Shown here in pieces: positions 1-6,361 of a DNA stretch of 38,574 bases. The stretch is from Flavobacteriaceae bacterium. GTDB lineage: Bacteria; Bacteroidota; Bacteroidia; Flavobacteriales; Flavobacteriaceae. The DNA lies in NCBI GenBank assembly GCA_947457255.1, contig CANGUZ010000019.1, forward strand, positions 1 to 38,574, written 5' to 3'. The notes under the pieces were generated by a model. It saw only the letters and a list, made by a program, of their open reading frames with translations. It was not told the origin of the DNA and made no database searches. Every line of letters starts with the position of its first letter. The stretch's first letter is position 1. Both the position numbers and the translations under genes were made by a program.

Positions 1-1
1 T

Positions 2-724
2 GTTTTAAAGTATCTGTTAAAAAATTATGCAGGAGACTTCGAAATTGTCGGCATTGCATCCAATGTTAAAGATGCATACGAAAAAATCATACTATTGCAA
101 CCAAATATTATTTTCTTGGATATCAATATGCCAAAAGAAAACGGTTTTGAGTTATTAAAAAAAATCGAGAAAATTAATTTTGAAATCGTCTTTATTACAA
201 GTCATAACCAATATGCAATTAATGCTATAAAATTTAATGCACTAGACTATATATTAAAACCTATTGCTATTGATGAGTTTAAGGAAACTATAAACAAAGC
301 AAGACAATCTATTCAACAAAAAAATAATAATTACGCGCAAATAGTAAATTTGATTAATGTGCTAGAAAAAGATCAAAATGATTTAAAAATTGCTGTTCAT
401 AATAACAATAAAGTCAAAATGATATCAATTAACGAAATAATTACTATATGTTCTGAAGGAAGATACTCTATCCTTTCAATGAAAAATAACGAAAATCATA
501 CTGTTGCTAGACATTTAAAAGATTTTGAATTTTATTTAAGTAATAATATTAACTTTATAAGAATTAATAAAAGTGTTTTAATAAATATAAATTTCATCAA
601 AGAATATTCTAAAAACATTCCATGGATAATTGAGCTTACAAATGGGCTTACATATGAAGTTCCAAGAAGAAAAAGAGCTGAAATACATGAAAAAATAAAA
701 CAAAATATACTTAATAATAAATAA
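2..724 (+). CDS. LytTR-family response regulator (5' end outside window)
   Basis: Two-component response regulator of the LytR/AlgR type, expected to be phosphorylated by a membrane histidine kinase and then bind DNA. The frame is open to the left edge, so the first few codons are missing; an apparent internal TTG start at 95 would cut through the receiver domain. The receiver covers about nt 2-350: FLDINMP carries the phospho-acceptor Asp (codon 119-121), ITSHN the conserved Thr/Ser, and LKPI the conserved Lys. A LytTR DNA-binding domain fills about nt 388-700, with FIRINKSVLIN and a basic PRRKR near the end. In Bacteroidota such regulators usually sit beside a LytS/YehU-like kinase, which would lie left of the window. 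Its target cannot be deduced here. Confidence 0.9.
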   Translation, partial: VLKYLLKNYAGDFEIVGIASNVKDAYEKIILLQPNIIFLDINMPKENGFELLKKIEKINFEIVFITSHNQYAINAIKFNALDYILKPIAIDEFKETINKARQSIQQKNNNYAQIVNLINVLEKDQNDLKIAVHNNNKVKMISINEIITICSEGRYSILSMKNNENHTVARHLKDFEFYLSNNINFIRINKSVLININFIKEYSKNIPWIIELTNGLTYEVPRRKRAEIHEKIKQNILNNK

Positions 725-817
725 ATTAACTTTAAAGTATAAAACTTCAATCTTTTGTTTGAGAAAATAGAATCAAACTATCTTTACATTTCATTTACAT
801 TGTCTCGCCTCCCATTT

Positions 818-1615
818 TCAAGAATAAAATAAAAAAGCGATTGTCTTGTCATAAAAAGCAACTGGATTTTCAGCATGAAGCCAATGCCCAACATTTGGTA
901 TAGTTTCGATTATTGCGTTTGGAAAATGATTTTTGATGTCTTCAAAATCTTCGTCTTTAATATAATTTGAATTCCCTCCGCGAAGAAATAATGTAGGATT
1001 ATTAAAAATAGCATCATTTGGAAGCGCTGTACCAATTTGCTCAACTTCTTTATTAAAAACAGCTAGATTGAAACGAAAAGCCAATTGCCCTGGCTCCTTC
1101 CAGTACAAACTTTTCATTAAAAACTGACGCGTACCAAAATCTGGAATATGATTTTTTAAAATTTCATCTACTGTTGTACGATCTGGTTTTAGCGAAAAAT
1201 CGACAGCATTTAATCCTGCCAATATATCTTGATGATGAGGTTTGTAATATTTAGGACCAATATCGGCAACTATTAATTTATTTACTTTTTCTGGATAGGT
1301 AGTTGCAAAAAGCATGGCCACTTTTCCGCCCATAGAGTGTCCAATAATATCAATTTTTTTCAAATTATGCGTCATGCAATAGGCTAATACATCTTCTACC
1401 ATGACTTCATAACTGAATTCATTTGAGTGAAAACTCTTACCATGATTGCGCAAATCTAACATGTGAACTTCGAAACCTTCCGTCGCATATTGCGTTCCTA
1501 GCGTTTTCCAATTGTCAGACATCCCTAAAAATCCGTGAAGAATTAATAGTGGTTTAGCTTCTCTCGATTCGCCTTCGGCTCGGGCTCCTTGTCCTTCTAT
1601 TTTTGAGTAAAGCAT
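818..1615 (-). CDS. Alpha/beta hydrolase (YbfF-like esterase)
   Basis: Cytoplasmic serine hydrolase of the alpha/beta fold, about 265 aa, close to the YbfF-type acyl esterases. The oxyanion-region LHGFLGMSDNW is at residues 26-36, the nucleophile elbow GHSMGG has Ser94, and the catalytic His is His244 in NVGHWLHAENP. The substrate is unknown. The N-terminus carries an odd GC-rich insertion of about ten residues (ARAEGESREA, residues 11-20) between the first strand and the LHGF motif, where relatives would run directly from EGxG to KPLLILHG. The ATG follows a run of 7-bp repeats by three bases, with no Shine-Dalgarno sequence. It appears to be a single-gene unit downstream of the toxin-antitoxin pair. 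Confidence 0.88.
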   Translation of the reverse strand: MLYSKIEGQGARAEGESREAKPLLILHGFLGMSDNWKTLGTQYATEGFEVHMLDLRNHGKSFHSNEFSYEVMVEDVLAYCMTHNLKKIDIIGHSMGGKVAMLFATTYPEKVNKLIVADIGPKYYKPHHQDILAGLNAVDFSLKPDRTTVDEILKNHIPDFGTRQFLMKSLYWKEPGQLAFRFNLAVFNKEVEQIGTALPNDAIFNNPTLFLRGGNSNYIKDEDFEDIKNHFPNAIIETIPNVGHWLHAENPVAFYDKTIAFLFYS

Positions 1616-1618
1616 GAT

Positions 1619-1653
1619 GATTTGTGATTTTAGATTTTAGATTGCAGATTTGA
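1619..1653. repeat. Five degenerate 7-bp tandem repeats (GATTTNA)
   Basis: Five heptamers in a row: GATTTGT, GATTTTA, GATTTTA, GATTGCA, GATTTGA. They end three bases before the start codon of the minus-strand hydrolase, so they form its 5' leader. Degenerate heptamer arrays of this kind are familiar between genes in Flavobacteriaceae; a second array with a different unit lies at 23853-23945. Confidence 0.75.
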
Positions 1654-1668
1654 GGTTTTTTCGGTTCT

Positions 1669-1962
1669 TTATAATTTGCTTTTCAAATCCATCATTACGT
1701 GAAGAATTCTGGCTACTTCAATTTCATTTTTAGAAATAACGGTGTAAAAGATTATATGTTCCCCAGCTTTATACCCCAGAATTCCTTTCGTTATAATTTC
1801 ATAATTTTTACCAAGATTTGGATTCTTTGCTAATTCATTACATGAAAAAATAAGTAAATTATAATATTTTTCAGCTTGCTTTTCTGACCAAGTTTCTACT
1901 GTGTAATTCCAAATTTCTGTTAAATCTTCTACAGCTTTATTTGTAAAATAATATTTAGCCAT
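1669..1962 (-). CDS. RelE/ParE-family toxin
   Basis: Small type II toxin of 97 aa. It has the RelE/ParE features: an N-terminal alpha-helical hairpin (AVEDLTEIWNYTVETWSEKQ), the central NPNLGKNYE stretch, then the strand series KAGEHIIFYTV and IEVARILHVMMD. ParE members poison DNA gyrase and RelE members cleave mRNA; the YNLLIFSCNELAKNP region and RILHxxMD ending fit ParE better, but the target is not proven. The start overlaps the 3' end of the antitoxin gene by 8 bp, so the two are translated from one transcript with the antitoxin first. Confidence 0.88.
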   Translation of the reverse strand: MAKYYFTNKAVEDLTEIWNYTVETWSEKQAEKYYNLLIFSCNELAKNPNLGKNYEIITKGILGYKAGEHIIFYTVISKNEIEVARILHVMMDLKSKL

Positions 1963-2206
1963 TTGAATTTCGCTTTGCCTTTAAAGATTCTAAATGTTTC
2001 TTCGCATCAAAACTTAAAGCACGACCGCTTTCTAAACCTTCTGCAATGGCTTTTCGCAAAACAATTATTTTATTCTCTTCTTCTTCCAGCAATCGAAGTC
2101 CTGCTCTAACCACTTCGCTTGCATTATTGAACCTTCCATCAGTAATAGTATGTTCTATAAAACTCTCAAAATGATTGCCTAATGATATTGAAGTATTTCG
2201 TCCCAT
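1955..2206 (-). CDS. ParD-like antitoxin (CopG/RHH)
   Basis: Antitoxin partner of the downstream ParE-like toxin. The N-terminal ribbon-helix-helix DNA-binding domain reads NTSISLGNHFESFIEHTI and is followed by GRFNNASEVVRAGLRLLEEEE, the ParD signature. The basic C-terminal tail (FDAKKHLESLKAKR) is expected to wrap the toxin. I chose the ATG at 2204-2206 (MGRNTSISLG, 83 aa). The upstream ATG at 2248 would add 14 residues not seen in the family and would place the translated region across the palindromic operator. The complex probably represses its own promoter through that site. Confidence 0.88.
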   Translation of the reverse strand: MGRNTSISLGNHFESFIEHTITDGRFNNASEVVRAGLRLLEEEENKIIVLRKAIAEGLESGRALSFDAKKHLESLKAKRNSNG

Positions 2207-2227
2207 AACTTTATTATTTTTAGCTAA

Positions 2228-2246
2228 GTTACCAAAAAATGGTAAC
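2228..2246. promoter_or_regulatory. Palindromic operator of the parDE pair
   Basis: Perfect inverted repeat GTTACCA-AAAAA-TGGTAAC (7-bp arms, 5-bp spacer), centred about 30 bp upstream of the antitoxin ATG. RHH antitoxins bind such palindromes to autoregulate. The assignment rests on position and symmetry. No convincing -33/-7 pair was found beside it. Confidence 0.6.
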
Positions 2247-2325
2247 AAGGCAAATTTTTAACATTTTGTTTATTCTTTAAAAACTATCATTTAAAATGAC
2301 ATAGGATCCATATTCTTCATTTATC

Positions 2326-3039
2326 TCACTTCAATTTATTTAAATACATATTAATTACATTATTCAAACCTAAATAAATGGCTTCTGAAATCAAGGCATG
2401 ACCAATAGAAACTTCTAATAAATTGGGGATATTTTGTTTAAAATATTCGATGTTTTCTAAACTCAAATCATGTCCTGCATTAATCCCTAATTCCAACTCA
2501 TTTGCTAGATTTGCCGTAGCAACATAAGGCTGAATTCCTTTTTTATTACCCAAACCGTATTGATGCGCAAAAGCTTCGGTATACAACTCAATTCTTTCGG
2601 TTCCTATTGCTTTTGCACCTTCTATCATTTCTAGAACAGGATCAACAAATATAGATGTCCGGATGTTATTGCGTTGAAATTCCTGAATGATTTCCTTGAG
2701 AAAGGATTGATGTTTTATAGTATTCCAACCTGCATTAGATGTAATGGCATCAATGGCATCTGGAACTAAAGTAACTTGTGTTGGTTTTATTTCTAAAACT
2801 AAATCAACGAATGTTTTTTCTGGATTTCCTTCAATATTATACTCGGTGTAAACAATCGGTTTTAAATCTCTTGCATCCTGATACCTAATGTGTCGCTCGT
2901 CTGGTCGAGGATGAATCGTGATTCCTTTGGCTCCATATTCTTGAATGTGTTTTGCGACTTGCAATAAATCAGGCACATTTCCACCTCGTGCATTACGTAA
3001 AGTGGCTATTTTATTAATATTTACACTTAGTTTTGTCAT
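2326..3039 (-). CDS. pdxJ: Pyridoxine 5'-phosphate synthase
   Basis: PdxJ condenses 1-deoxyxylulose 5-phosphate with 3-amino-2-oxopropyl phosphate to make pyridoxine 5'-phosphate, the last ring-forming step of the DXP-dependent vitamin B6 pathway. The 237-aa length matches the family. Visible features are the N-terminal LSVNINKIATLRNARGG, the catalytic-loop TIHPRPDERHIRYQD with His43, the EGNP segment with Glu70, and NAGHDLS towards the C-terminus with another active-site His. The fold is a TIM barrel. It is transcribed divergently from the CBS-domain gene. A TATTTTTG box on the minus strand at 3079-3086 could be its -7 element. Confidence 0.95.
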   Translation of the reverse strand: MTKLSVNINKIATLRNARGGNVPDLLQVAKHIQEYGAKGITIHPRPDERHIRYQDARDLKPIVYTEYNIEGNPEKTFVDLVLEIKPTQVTLVPDAIDAITSNAGWNTIKHQSFLKEIIQEFQRNNIRTSIFVDPVLEMIEGAKAIGTERIELYTEAFAHQYGLGNKKGIQPYVATANLANELELGINAGHDLSLENIEYFKQNIPNLLEVSIGHALISEAIYLGLNNVINMYLNKLK

Positions 3040-3111
3040 TACAAATAAAATTGAATCTAAATTATATTATTGAAGCAACAAAAATACAAAGTTAAACTAG
3101 GTGTTATTGTA

Positions 3112-3119
3112 TAAATTTG
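3112..3119 (+). promoter_or_regulatory. Candidate -7 box of the CBS-domain gene
   Basis: TAAATTTG matches the Bacteroidota sigma-A -7 consensus TAnnTTTG. No clear TTG lies at the expected upstream distance, so support is partial. A transcript from here would begin near 3126, only a few bases before the ATG at 3130, which argues for the next in-frame ATG at 3154. Confidence 0.4.
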
Positions 3120-3153
3120 ATTAATTTGCATGAACTATTTAGTGATAGCGATT

Positions 3154-3813
3154 ATGACAGAAATTAAAGATTATATTACAAAAGATTATAAGGCAATAAA
3201 CAGCGAAGAAACTATTGCTGCTATTCATGACTATTTTCATGAACTGCCATTTTCTCATTTTCCTGTTTTAGAAGAAAATATTTATTTGGGGTGCATTACT
3301 TTAGACGACATTGAAACCTTTGATAGTGATAAAAAAGTAGGCGATTATAAGTATACTTTGGAAGGTTTTTTTGCAAGAAACTCTATGATTTGGCTGGACG
3401 TTTTAGAGGTTTTTGCCAAGAATCACACTAATATTGTTCCTGTTTTAGACGAAAGCAATAGTTATTTGGGTTATTATGAATTAGAAGACATCATTAAATT
3501 TTTTCATGAAACACCATTTTTAAAAGAACCTGGCGGAATTATTGTCGTAAAAAAGGAAATTTTAGATTATTCTATGAGCCAAATTACTCAAATTGTTGAA
3601 AGTAATAATGGGAAGCTTTTAGGATTATTTATTTCAGAATCTGATGTTCAAAATGTTCAAATTACGGTAAAAATTAGTTTGGGAGCCATGAACGATATTA
3701 TACAAACGTTTAGACGATACAATTATGAAATTATTTCCGAACATCAAGAAGATACTTATATAAATAATCTTAAAGAACGGTCCGATTATTTAGACAAATA
3801 CCTGAATATATAG
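3154..3813 (+). CDS. CBS-domain protein
   Basis: Cytoplasmic protein of about 219 aa with two CBS motifs in its first 130 residues (for example FPVLEENIYLGCITLDDIETF and IVPVLDESNSYLGYYELEDIIKF). These pair into a Bateman module that would bind an adenine nucleotide. The C-terminal ~80 residues (GGIIVVKKEILDYSMSQITQI onwards) resemble an ACT-like regulatory domain. The start at 3154 (MTEIKDYI) is preferred to 3130 because of the promoter position. The gene sits just upstream of nadK, an arrangement I recall as common in Flavobacteria, so a nucleotide-sensing role is possible but unproven. Confidence 0.85.
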   Translation: MTEIKDYITKDYKAINSEETIAAIHDYFHELPFSHFPVLEENIYLGCITLDDIETFDSDKKVGDYKYTLEGFFARNSMIWLDVLEVFAKNHTNIVPVLDESNSYLGYYELEDIIKFFHETPFLKEPGGIIVVKKEILDYSMSQITQIVESNNGKLLGLFISESDVQNVQITVKISLGAMNDIIQTFRRYNYEIISEHQEDTYINNLKERSDYLDKYLNI

Positions 3814-3824
3814 TAGTTATTTGT

Positions 3825-3852
3825 TTAATCGGTTATTTTTTTAACCGATTAA
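3825..3852. repeat. 11-bp perfect inverted repeat between CBS gene and nadK
   Basis: TTAATCGGTTA and TAACCGATTAA flank a T6 loop. The stem could act as a weak terminator or as an operator. There is no T-run after the 3' arm, so a classical terminator is not clear. nadK begins 30 bp downstream. Confidence 0.5.
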
Positions 3853-3882
3853 TAGATTTTACAAATTAACGATTAAACAATT

Positions 3883-4767
3883 ATGAAAGTAGCCATTTAC
3901 GGACAATATTACCAAAACAGTACCGAGCCTATCATAAAAGATATTTTTGTTTTTTTTAACAGAAACAATGTCGAGATGGTTATTGATGCTTCTTTCTTGA
4001 AAACATTGTATGAAAAAAAACTGATACAAAAAGAATATAAAACTTTTAGTTCACATTATGAGTTAGATAGTAGTTTTGATATGTTTATAAGCATTGGTGG
4101 TGACGGAACCATATTAAGAGCAGCTACTTTAGTTCGAAAATCAGGTATTCCCATTCTTGGTATCAATGCGGGCAGGCTTGGATTTTTAGCATCCGTACAA
4201 AAAGACAATATTGCCTCTTTTCTACAACTTGTTATTGAAAAGAAATACACTATTTCTCCTCGAACTTTATTATCGCTTAGTAGCAGATCAAAAATTGAAG
4301 GCCTACATGATATTAATTTTGCTATGAATGAAATAACAGTTAGCAGAAAAGATACTACCTCGATGATTACTATTGAAACTCATTTGAATGGCGAATATTT
4401 AAACTCCTATTGGGCAGATGGATTAATTGTAGCTACTCCAACAGGATCTACTGGGTATTCTATGAGTTGCGGTGGTCCTATTTTGACTCCTGATGTAAAA
4501 AGTTTAGTGATTACTCCAATTGCACCACATAATTTAAACGCCAGACCTTTAGTCATTCCTGACAGAACTGAAATTCGCTTAAAAGTATCTGGAAGAGAGG
4601 AATATTGTTTAGTTTCATTAGATTCTAGAATTGCCTCAATAAAAAACGAATCGGTTATAACCATAAAAAAGACGTCTTTTAAAATTAACATGGTTGAAAT
4701 TCACGAAGAAACGTTCCTAAAAACACTTCGAAATAAATTACTTTGGGGTGAAGACAAAAGAAATTAA
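3883..4767 (+). CDS. nadK: NAD kinase
   Basis: NadK phosphorylates NAD+ at the 2'-hydroxyl of the adenosine ribose to make NADP+. The 294-aa length is normal for Bacteroidota. The family motif GGDGT is at residues 72-76, the NE pair at 149-150, and the glycine-rich TPTGSTGYS at 185-193, followed by CGGPI. The start is a well-placed ATG behind an A-rich leader. It follows the CBS gene by 69 bp with an inverted repeat between them, so co-transcription is possible but not certain. Confidence 0.96.
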   Translation: MKVAIYGQYYQNSTEPIIKDIFVFFNRNNVEMVIDASFLKTLYEKKLIQKEYKTFSSHYELDSSFDMFISIGGDGTILRAATLVRKSGIPILGINAGRLGFLASVQKDNIASFLQLVIEKKYTISPRTLLSLSSRSKIEGLHDINFAMNEITVSRKDTTSMITIETHLNGEYLNSYWADGLIVATPTGSTGYSMSCGGPILTPDVKSLVITPIAPHNLNARPLVIPDRTEIRLKVSGREEYCLVSLDSRIASIKNESVITIKKTSFKINMVEIHEETFLKTLRNKLLWGEDKRN

Positions 4768-4910
4768 TTTTTTTTAAAGCACCAATTATACTACAAACTA
4801 TTCATTCGACGTTTTTATAAGTATCCCTTATAGTAATAAGGTCTACATAAATCTTAAAATATAATTTGTTAGAAATACTGATTTCATGACTGTTTCGTAT
4901 TCATAATTAT

Positions 4911-4918
4911 TATATTTG
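4911..4918 (+). promoter_or_regulatory. -7 box upstream of the DUF6089 gene
   Basis: TATATTTG is a perfect TAnnTTTG box, 18 bp before the ATG at 4937. No strong -33 element is visible. It probably drives the DUF6089-uppS-bamA transcript. A TTG at 4916 overlaps this box and therefore cannot be the gene start. Confidence 0.55.
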
Positions 4919-4936
4919 CACGCTATTTTTATCACA

Positions 4937-5617
4937 ATGAATAGATTTTATTTATTTTTATTTTTATTCTCTGGTCTAGTAACTAAAGCACAAATTCATG
5001 AAATTGGTTTGTTTTTAGGGGGAAGTAATTATATTGGAGAAATTGGAAAAGAAAACTATATAGCGCCTAACGAGCCTGCTTTTGGGGTTTTGTATAAATG
5101 GAATAAAAGTCCAAGACATTCTTGGAGAGCCTCATATACCTTCTCAAAAATAAGCGGAAACGATAAAAACGCATCAGAACCTGCAAGAAAGCAAAGAGGT
5201 TATAGCTTCGAAAATAGTGTTAAAGAATTATCTTTAGGACTTGAATTTGATTTTTTTGATTTTGATTTGCATGATTCTGAACCTAAATTTACACCTTATG
5301 TATATTCAGGATTAAGTTATACGCGTTACGACGGAGTGTACTTTCTGAATGGAGATATGAGAACAGACAAAGGATACGGAACATTGGCAATTCCGATGAC
5401 GATTGGAATAAAAACAAATTTTTTAGAAAATTTTGTATTAGGATTTGAAGTAGGTGCCAGGTATAGTTTTAAAGATGATTTGGATGGAAGTAATCCAACA
5501 AATGAAAAATTTGGAAATTTAAAATTTGGAAATACAAATAGTAATGATTGGTACGTTTTTACCGGATTTACATTAACCTATACATTTGGAAATAAACCTT
5601 GCTTTTGTACAGAATAA
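4937..5617 (+). CDS. DUF6089-family outer-membrane beta-barrel protein
   Basis: Secreted protein of 226 aa with a signal peptide (MNRFYLFLFLFSGLVTKAQ) and a sequence typical of a small outer-membrane barrel: alternating aromatic strands, GVLYKWNKSPRHSWRASYTF, YVYSGLSYTRYDGVYF and a final WYVFTGFTLTYTFG. It matches the DUF6089 family, which I recall as regularly encoded directly upstream of uppS and bamA in Bacteroidota. The biochemical role is unknown; the location suggests envelope assembly. The ATG at 4937 is chosen because the longer frame starts inside the promoter box. uppS begins 3 bp after its stop. Confidence 0.85.
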   Translation: MNRFYLFLFLFSGLVTKAQIHEIGLFLGGSNYIGEIGKENYIAPNEPAFGVLYKWNKSPRHSWRASYTFSKISGNDKNASEPARKQRGYSFENSVKELSLGLEFDFFDFDLHDSEPKFTPYVYSGLSYTRYDGVYFLNGDMRTDKGYGTLAIPMTIGIKTNFLENFVLGFEVGARYSFKDDLDGSNPTNEKFGNLKFGNTNSNDWYVFTGFTLTYTFGNKPCFCTE

Positions 5618-5620
5618 AAC

Positions 5621-6361
5621 ATGAATTTAAAAGACAAAATTAATACCGATAATTTACCTAAACACCTAGCTATCATAATGGATGGCAATGGCCGTTGGGC
5701 AAAACAAAAAGGTTTTTTAAGAGCCTTTGGACATGAAAACGGAACAAAATCAGTACGGTTAACTGTAGAGACTTGTGCTAAGTTAGGTATAGAAAACCTT
5801 ACTCTTTATGCTTTTTCAACTGAAAATTGGAACAGACCAAAACTTGAGGTCGATACATTAATGAAATTGTTGATTAGTTCCTTAAAAAACGAACTACAAA
5901 CACTTGTAGACAATAACATTAAACTTAATACTATTGGTAATTTAGATTTGTTACCAAAATCTGCTCAAAAAGAACTTCTAGACGTTATAGAAAAAACCAA
6001 AAATAACACTAGAATGATTCTAACGCTAGCATTAAGCTACGGATCAAGAGAGGAAATTTTGAATGCCGTAAAAATCATCAGTGATAAAGTTAAAAATAAT
6101 ATAATTTCAATAGACCGTATTGACGAATCGATTATAAATGAGCATCTTTACACACAAAATTTACCCGATGTAGATTTATTAATAAGAACAAGTGGTGAAC
6201 ACAGAATTAGTAATTTTTTGTTATGGCAAATAGCCTACTCAGAGTTATATTTTACTGATGTATTATGGCCTGACTTTCAAGAAAATGATTTGTATGAGGC
6301 AATCATTAGTTATCAAAAAAGAGAACGCAGATTTGGAAAAACAAGTGAACAAATTAAATAA
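5621..6361 (+). CDS. uppS: Isoprenyl (undecaprenyl) diphosphate synthase
   Basis: Cis-prenyltransferase that extends farnesyl diphosphate with isopentenyl diphosphate to undecaprenyl diphosphate, the lipid carrier for peptidoglycan and O-antigen. The 246-aa length is standard. The signature IIMDGNGRWAKQKG contains catalytic Asp21; TLYAFSTENWNRP and the C-terminal LLIRTSGEHRISNFLLWQ with SELYFTDVLWPDF complete the family pattern. It is three bases from the DUF6089 stop, and bamA begins at or within its end, so translational coupling is likely. Confidence 0.97.
   Translation: MNLKDKINTDNLPKHLAIIMDGNGRWAKQKGFLRAFGHENGTKSVRLTVETCAKLGIENLTLYAFSTENWNRPKLEVDTLMKLLISSLKNELQTLVDNNIKLNTIGNLDLLPKSAQKELLDVIEKTKNNTRMILTLALSYGSREEILNAVKIISDKVKNNIISIDRIDESIINEHLYTQNLPDVDLLIRTSGEHRISNFLLWQIAYSELYFTDVLWPDFQENDLYEAIISYQKRERRFGKTSEQIK

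Noticed and set aside
532..750. 72-aa hydrophobic minus-strand ORF opposite the LytTR domain.
   Set aside because: The sense strand encodes a clear LytTR domain, and hydrophobic shadows are common opposite Lys/Asn-rich coding DNA.
4790..4910. Small hairpin CCTTATAGTAATAAGG after nadK as a terminator.
   Set aside because: The stem is short and AT-rich with no T-run, so it is not supported as a terminator.
6258..6344. BamA starting at ATG 6258 within uppS.
   Set aside because: It would put a charged, non-signal segment ahead of the signal peptide and overlap uppS by over 100 bp; GTG 6345 or 6369 is more plausible.
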